Shown one piece after another: positions 63,005 to 64,000 of a stretch of 64,000 nucleotides of DNA. Where the stretch lies: NCBI GenBank assembly GCA_964628195.1, contig CAZVPF010000002.1, positions 62,001 through 126,000 of the forward strand, written 5' to 3'. The first letter of the stretch is position 1; each line of letters opens with the position of its first letter. The notes beneath the pieces are model-generated. The model ran no database searches. It had not been told where the DNA came from and saw nothing but the letters and a program-made list of their open reading frames with translations. This DNA is from CAZVPF01 sp964628195. Lineage in GTDB: Bacteria > Planctomycetota > Phycisphaerae > Sedimentisphaerales > Anaerohalosphaeraceae. The translations under genes and the position numbers were made by a program.

Positions 63005-64000
63005 ATGAAATGCCTCGACGAACTGATTAGTATTTCCGAATCATTTTATGAAAAGTGCGACAGCTTAGTCCAGAAGCATCCATGGGCCGTATGTATCGCA
63101 ATGCACGAGTATGCGAGAAATTTATATCCAGCGGACCCTTATATACCTTTTTCATCGGGACAAAGCTCTACCGAAAGAGTTTATCAGGTGACAGTCAACT
63201 TGATTGATTTTTTAAATAAGACTGCTGTGATTGGAAATTATGAAACGAGAGCGTATACTGATATCATTGATGCTGAAGTAAAAGAGAAGACCGGTGATGT
63301 ATACGGTAGTTTTTGGGAAACTTTCTCATACGAAGATCTTACAGAAAATGCAATCAATATTTTAAAAGACCGATGGATAAAAAATGGATTTGATTTAAAA
63401 CTGATTGAGGGAAAAAAAGCCATCGATATTGGTTGCGGATCAGGACGATATACTTTCGCCCTGAGAAAGCTGGGCTGTAAACATGTAACAGGGGTTGACT
63501 ACGGAGACCGGGGCCTGGAGGTTGCGAAAAAGATTATTAAGCAAAGTGGGATTGACAATATAGACTTTGAAAAAGCGAATATTCTGGATCTTCCCTTCGA
63601 AAATGCAGCTTTTGATTTTGTATTTTGCCACGGAGTTCTTCATCATACCGAAGATATGGAAAAAGGACTGTCCGAAATGATCCGTGTTGCCGCACCCGGG
63701 GCAACAATATGGCTGTATATATACGGCGATGGCGGTATATTCTGGCATGCCCGCAAACGAATGCCTCAGGTTATGAAGAAAATACCTCAGCCTTACACAA
63801 TGAAAGTTCTCAATTTGATCGGTATGCCGTCAAATCGCTTTATATTCGCCGACAACTGGTATGTTCCTATTGAAAGACATACCACCGATAAGCAGGCAAG
63901 GGACATTCTGAAAAAGTTGGGAATAAAAAAGATCGAAAGAAAAGTTCATGGTCGCCCAACCGACCTCGATTATCTTTCTATGAATGGGGGTGAAGAAGGC
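63005..64000 (+). CDS. SAM-dependent methyltransferase (3' end beyond window)
   Basis: An open frame of 332 codons running off the window end. After an N-terminal helical region (about 1-125), a class I methyltransferase domain has motif I in KAIDIGCGSGRYTFAL, the acidic strand-2 end in VTGVDYGDRGLEVAKK, DLPFENAAFDFVFCHGVLHHTEDMEKG and RVAAPGATIWLYIYG (motif III region). GAGGA lies about ten bases before the ATG. It follows neuB by 24 nt and belongs to the glycan island. Its C-terminus is not seen. Confidence 0.88.
   Translation, partial: MKCLDELISISESFYEKCDSLVQKHPWAVCIAMHEYARNLYPADPYIPFSSGQSSTERVYQVTVNLIDFLNKTAVIGNYETRAYTDIIDAEVKEKTGDVYGSFWETFSYEDLTENAINILKDRWIKNGFDLKLIEGKKAIDIGCGSGRYTFALRKLGCKHVTGVDYGDRGLEVAKKIIKQSGIDNIDFEKANILDLPFENAAFDFVFCHGVLHHTEDMEKGLSEMIRVAAPGATIWLYIYGDGGIFWHARKRMPQVMKKIPQPYTMKVLNLIGMPSNRFIFADNWYVPIERHTTDKQARDILKKLGIKKIERKVHGRPTDLDYLSMNGGEEG

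Overview
The window looks like chromosomal DNA of a Gram-negative-type bacterium, most likely a planctomycete of the Phycisphaerae/Sedimentisphaerales kind. That placement is an inference from gene content (LptF-type permease, outer-membrane beta-barrel, flagellin, secreted glycosidases, TRAP transport, planctomycete-style gene order), not from a marker-gene match. Gene starts mostly carry clear AAGGAG-type ribosome binding sites, and several consensus sigma-70 promoters can be read.

Layout: (1) 1-6.0 kb, plus strand: tail of a histidine kinase, prolyl-tRNA synthetase, a DUF4416 protein, a WecA/MraY-type glycan initiator and an O-antigen-ligase-like protein with a TPR tail. (2) 6.1-13.4 kb, minus strand: a transcription/translation operon nusA-infB-rbfA-(HhH/histone-like fusion)-hisG-yebC, driven by a near-perfect sigma-70 promoter and preceded by a ~320-nt leader full of hairpins that ends in an intrinsic-terminator-like structure. 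(3) 13.5-24.9 kb: LptF-like permease, GT39-type glycosyltransferase, membrane-anchored tyrosine-phosphatase-like protein, then minus-strand sugar and DNA metabolism genes (pgl; pcrA-pgi-manC-ruvX) and one short flagellin. (4) 24.9-36.2 kb: an unknown protein, GH38 alpha-mannosidase, GH20-type hexosaminidase, a complete TRAP transporter (dctP-dctQ-dctM), IolB, an SDR dehydrogenase: a carbohydrate capture and catabolism block.

(5) 36.2-46.2 kb: a PAS/AAA+/Fis sigma-54 activator faces, across a -24/-12 type promoter and a two-turn inverted repeat, an operon of thioredoxin, a 44-residue lipoprotein, DUF302 protein, 1-Cys peroxiredoxin, MMPL/RND exporter, DUF2892 protein, LolA-like protein, beta-barrel and a DUF6132-thioredoxin fusion. 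A stand-alone E2-type acyltransferase with a broken active site follows behind its own promoter. This reads as a thiol-redox module wired to a trans-envelope export module. (6) 46.2-52.3 kb: secreted glycosidase-like protein, ParA-like ATPase, nusB, ribH, TPR protein. (7) 52.7-64 kb: an AT-richer surface-glycan island with a GT-C-like protein, GT2, two radical SAM proteins, two methyltransferases, a four-domain NeuB/SpsF-like/GT2/NeuA-like fusion of 1045 residues, and a second NeuB.

Most notable: the nonulosonate-type four-domain fusion, the sigma-54 controlled redox-exporter operon, the catalytically stripped HhH-GPD protein with a histone-H1-like tail, and the structured nusA leader. No rRNA, tRNA, CRISPR array, insertion sequence or prophage was recognised.
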